From Sphingomonadales bacterium EhC05 (GTDB lineage: Bacteria; Pseudomonadota; Alphaproteobacteria; Sphingomonadales; Sphingomonadaceae), in contig LXYP01000045.1 in NCBI GenBank assembly GCA_001650955.1, forward strand, positions 356,533 to 420,532: a DNA stretch of 64,000 nt, written 5' to 3'. Below are positions 62,018 through 64,000 of this stretch, piece after piece. Position 1 is the first letter of the stretch; every line of letters starts with the position of its first letter. The notes under the pieces are model-generated. The model saw only the letters and a program-made list of their open reading frames with translations, had not been told where the DNA came from and searched no databases. A program made the translations under genes and the position numbers.

Positions 62018-64000
62018 TCATTTCGCTCCGTCACCGATTAGCGAGAAGGGAGCCCATGCACTGGGATGTGCCCATGTGTCATTGTCGCTGTCCGCGCCTT
62101 TATCATTGCGGATTTCACGCATGGCTTGCTGGAATGCCTCTGCTCTGGATAGCTGCGGATTGTCCCTTGCAATGGATATGGTGCGCACCGTGAGCTTGGC
62201 GGCAACATCATCACGGACTGGCCAATGAGATGCGAGTAGGTTCCTTGCCCCTGCATAGAAGAACGAACGCGCCAGCCCTGATAAGCCCGGAGCGCCTTCA
62301 CTGCCATCCCCAGCTGCTGTGTTGCAAGCAGACAAGATCACCCAGTCGGCGTTTAGTTTGAGCGCCGATATTTCCGAAGCGCTCAAATACCCATCATTAC
62401 TCTCGCTCGCTTGTGATGGCGGCGTTAAGACCAGCCCCGGTTCGGCTGTCCCGCCAATTTCACCTGCAAGCAGGCCATGGGTTGCAAAGGCTATGATGTT
62501 GGCATCAAGGCTTTGGGTGCGCACAAAACCTTCCGTTGCTTGATCAGCCAAATAGAGCGAATTGTCGAGTTTCCCAAACTCTTCCCACATCGCGGTCAGT
62601 TCGGTTGCTGTTCCGGGGAGCCGTGCCATCTTCCTAAGCTCGGATATATTGGCAATGCTTGCCCCGCCGCGCGTCGGCGTTCCGCTAAACATGCGTTTGA
62701 ACGCGCCGTTGTTTTTAGCATTGGCGCTTTTCGCATTGCTCTGACTTGACCGCCGATTGCCGCGCTTTTGGGCCTTACCTGTTAACACAGGGTCACCAAT
62801 GCCTAAGAAGGGTAAGCTGGCGGCCTTCCCATCCGAAGCTCGGTATTTGCGCAGAAACTCAAGAGATTGCAGTGTCGGGATTTGAATAAGCGCATAATCA
62901 TCGGCAAACCATTTCGCCGAACGTAGCACGTCTGGGTCGCCGCTGTCACCGGTCGGAACTTCACTCACCAGCATTCCAAATGGCAAGCTGGAAAGTGATC
63001 CGCTTGCCGAGATAAACACATGTTTCTTGCCCTGTAATCCATCTGCTATCGGGGCGATTAACTCGCGATAAAGTGCGTGCGCGCTATCAAAGGCAAAAGG
63101 ATAAGCCCCCGCACCTTCCTCACCCCATTCCACCCACTCGGCGGCATTAACATCAACATCTGCGCCGACATCCCACAGCAGTCGTTTCACCGCAGCATCA
63201 ACTTTATCGCTAATCCAATCGGAGCGTATCCAGCGCAAACCTTCGTCCGATACCAGCATCACGTGCGTACCATATGTAGTTGGAACAACCATCAAAGCGG
63301 CCTCGTCCGATGCAAGAACCTCTTGGGCTGCTGCGAGCGCTAGAGCTTCTGGGCGTATCAGGGCAAAATATTCTGGTGCCTCTTTTTGAAGACGCTCATC
63401 AATCGCCTTCATGTCTGCTTCTAACTTTGCAAGCTGGGCACGCAAATTGTTACGGCGTTCATTTTGGGCGTCATCACTGGCACCGTTGCTCTCGCCAAGA
63501 ATTTTGATCAGCGCCTTGTCAATTGCGAGCCATTGAAGGGAGAGTTCTTCGCGCTCTATCGCGAGCGGCTCCAAAGGTCCTGCCGCCTTGCGCGCCACGG
63601 TCGCCGAAATTGCCTTGCCCGCCGCGCTGGCCAATGTGTCCTGCAGTGCGGTCAAGACTTCTTCACGCAATCCGGCCTGCTCCGAAGCCGTGAGCGGCTT
63701 TGCTCCTGACTCGCGAGCTTCTGCAACCAAACCGGGGCCGCGAGACCATGCGGCATTGGCGAATAGCCGAAATTGATCTGACTGACTTTTCTCCTCGCGC
63801 GCCAGCTGTGCTTCCTCGCTCGGTGTAAAACCGGCAACCTCGCGGGCAGCGCGTATATCTCGCACTAAGGAACGCGCTGGGTCCACAGCTAAGTGAGACC
63901 AGGAAGGGAGCTCAATACGAACAGAAGCGAGGTTACTCTTGGAAAGACGCGTATCAGGATGCTTTTCGCCCAGCACCTCTCGCGTCAACCGTAGAGCTTC
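62018..64000 (-). CDS. TPR-CHAT domain protein, C-terminal part (runs off the window end)
   Basis: At least 661 residues; the frame stays open to the window edge, where LTREVLGEKHPDTRLSKSNLA is the end of a tetratricopeptide repeat. A coiled-coil-rich middle follows, then a CHAT (caspase-HetF-associated with TPR) protease domain with the catalytic His in FATHGLLAGE and the catalytic Cys in LSACNTAAGDG; both are intact, as is the following SGLARSFFYAGARNLLASHW. CHAT proteases act in regulated proteolysis, and some in antiviral or cell-death pathways. Substrate unknown; the 5' end is outside the window. Confidence 0.9.
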   Translation of the reverse strand, partial: EALRLTREVLGEKHPDTRLSKSNLASVRIELPSWSHLAVDPARSLVRDIRAAREVAGFTPSEEAQLAREEKSQSDQFRLFANAAWSRGPGLVAEARESGAKPLTASEQAGLREEVLTALQDTLASAAGKAISATVARKAAGPLEPLAIEREELSLQWLAIDKALIKILGESNGASDDAQNERRNNLRAQLAKLEADMKAIDERLQKEAPEYFALIRPEALALAAAQEVLASDEAALMVVPTTYGTHVMLVSDEGLRWIRSDWISDKVDAAVKRLLWDVGADVDVNAAEWVEWGEEGAGAYPFAFDSAHALYRELIAPIADGLQGKKHVFISASGSLSSLPFGMLVSEVPTGDSGDPDVLRSAKWFADDYALIQIPTLQSLEFLRKYRASDGKAASLPFLGIGDPVLTGKAQKRGNRRSSQSNAKSANAKNNGAFKRMFSGTPTRGGASIANISELRKMARLPGTATELTAMWEEFGKLDNSLYLADQATEGFVRTQSLDANIIAFATHGLLAGEIGGTAEPGLVLTPPSQASESNDGYLSASEISALKLNADWVILSACNTAAGDGSEGAPGLSGLARSFFYAGARNLLASHWPVRDDVAAKLTVRTISIARDNPQLSRAEAFQQAMREIRNDKGADSDNDTWAHPSAWAPFSLIGDGAK

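Noticed and set aside
57478..64000. att direct repeat of the tRNA-Thr 3' end, insertion sequences or a CRISPR array in the island
   Set aside because: No second copy of the tRNA end, no transposase and no regularly spaced repeats were seen within the window; the far island boundary may lie outside.

Overview
The window looks like chromosomal DNA of a sphingomonad-type alphaproteobacterium (order Sphingomonadales, close to Sphingorhabdus/Parasphingorhabdus/Sphingopyxis). This rests on gene order and protein style: a Rieske-cytochrome b-cytochrome c1 operon beside trmL and hemF, a nifU/nitroreductase/tsaB/rimI/mucR/fur/plsC/miaB/phoH/ybeY/corC series, a DUF2794-cysE pair, and moderate GC. The assignment is inference from context, with no marker gene or database search behind it. 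Almost all of the window is densely packed housekeeping DNA with many 1-4 base ATGA, TGATG or TAATG overlaps.

Layout. 1-2233 (minus): bc1 complex. 2408-6072: trmL-hemF-GNAT, a membrane protein, lipB and a very acidic small lipoprotein. 6097-7889 (minus): queC-queE and a secreted hypothetical. 8045-11054 (minus): argD-argF-hslO. 11146-15604 (minus): glmS, an OsmC protein, a DUF2157/GDYXXLXY membrane pair and a GFA-type zinc protein. 15623-16264: VapBC-type toxin-antitoxin with a palindromic operator. 16421-17776: glmU. 17914-20580 (minus): a compact operon of a secreted protein (frame-shifted here), a PqqD-like protein, an HPr-kinase-related kinase and a nucleotidyltransferase. 20818-29771: complete phosphate-starvation locus phoR-pstSCAB-phoU-phoB with three tandem Pho-box units before pstS, faced by a phosphate-type porin. 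29931-34968: DUF2794, cysE, oxyR, moaE-moaD-pgsA and an LplT-like transporter. 35341-41403: a small secreted membrane protein, hslVU, a peroxiredoxin-like lipoprotein and an M16 peptidase. 41529-49544: Fe-S carrier, tsaB, rimI, mucR, fur, plsC, miaB, phoH, ybeY and corC. 49550-57447: MOSC protein, glycosyltransferase, rarA, serine hydrolase, quinone reductase, mechanosensitive channel and an RNase-H-fold protein.

From tRNA-Thr (57478-57553) to the end the character changes: a large serine recombinase broken by a one-base frameshift, its usual partners DUF2924 and DUF3489, an AT-richer stretch with two small genes, degenerate sequence, and the C-terminal part of a TPR-CHAT protein running off the end. 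This reads as a decayed integrative element or accessory island.

The best candidate for a poorly described system is the kinase/PqqD/nucleotidyltransferase operon at 17914-20580. It contains the same tailoring enzymes seen in phosphorylated (paeninodin-type) lasso-peptide clusters but no lasso protease or cyclase, and it is headed by a plausible exported target whose reading frame is interrupted in this sequence.
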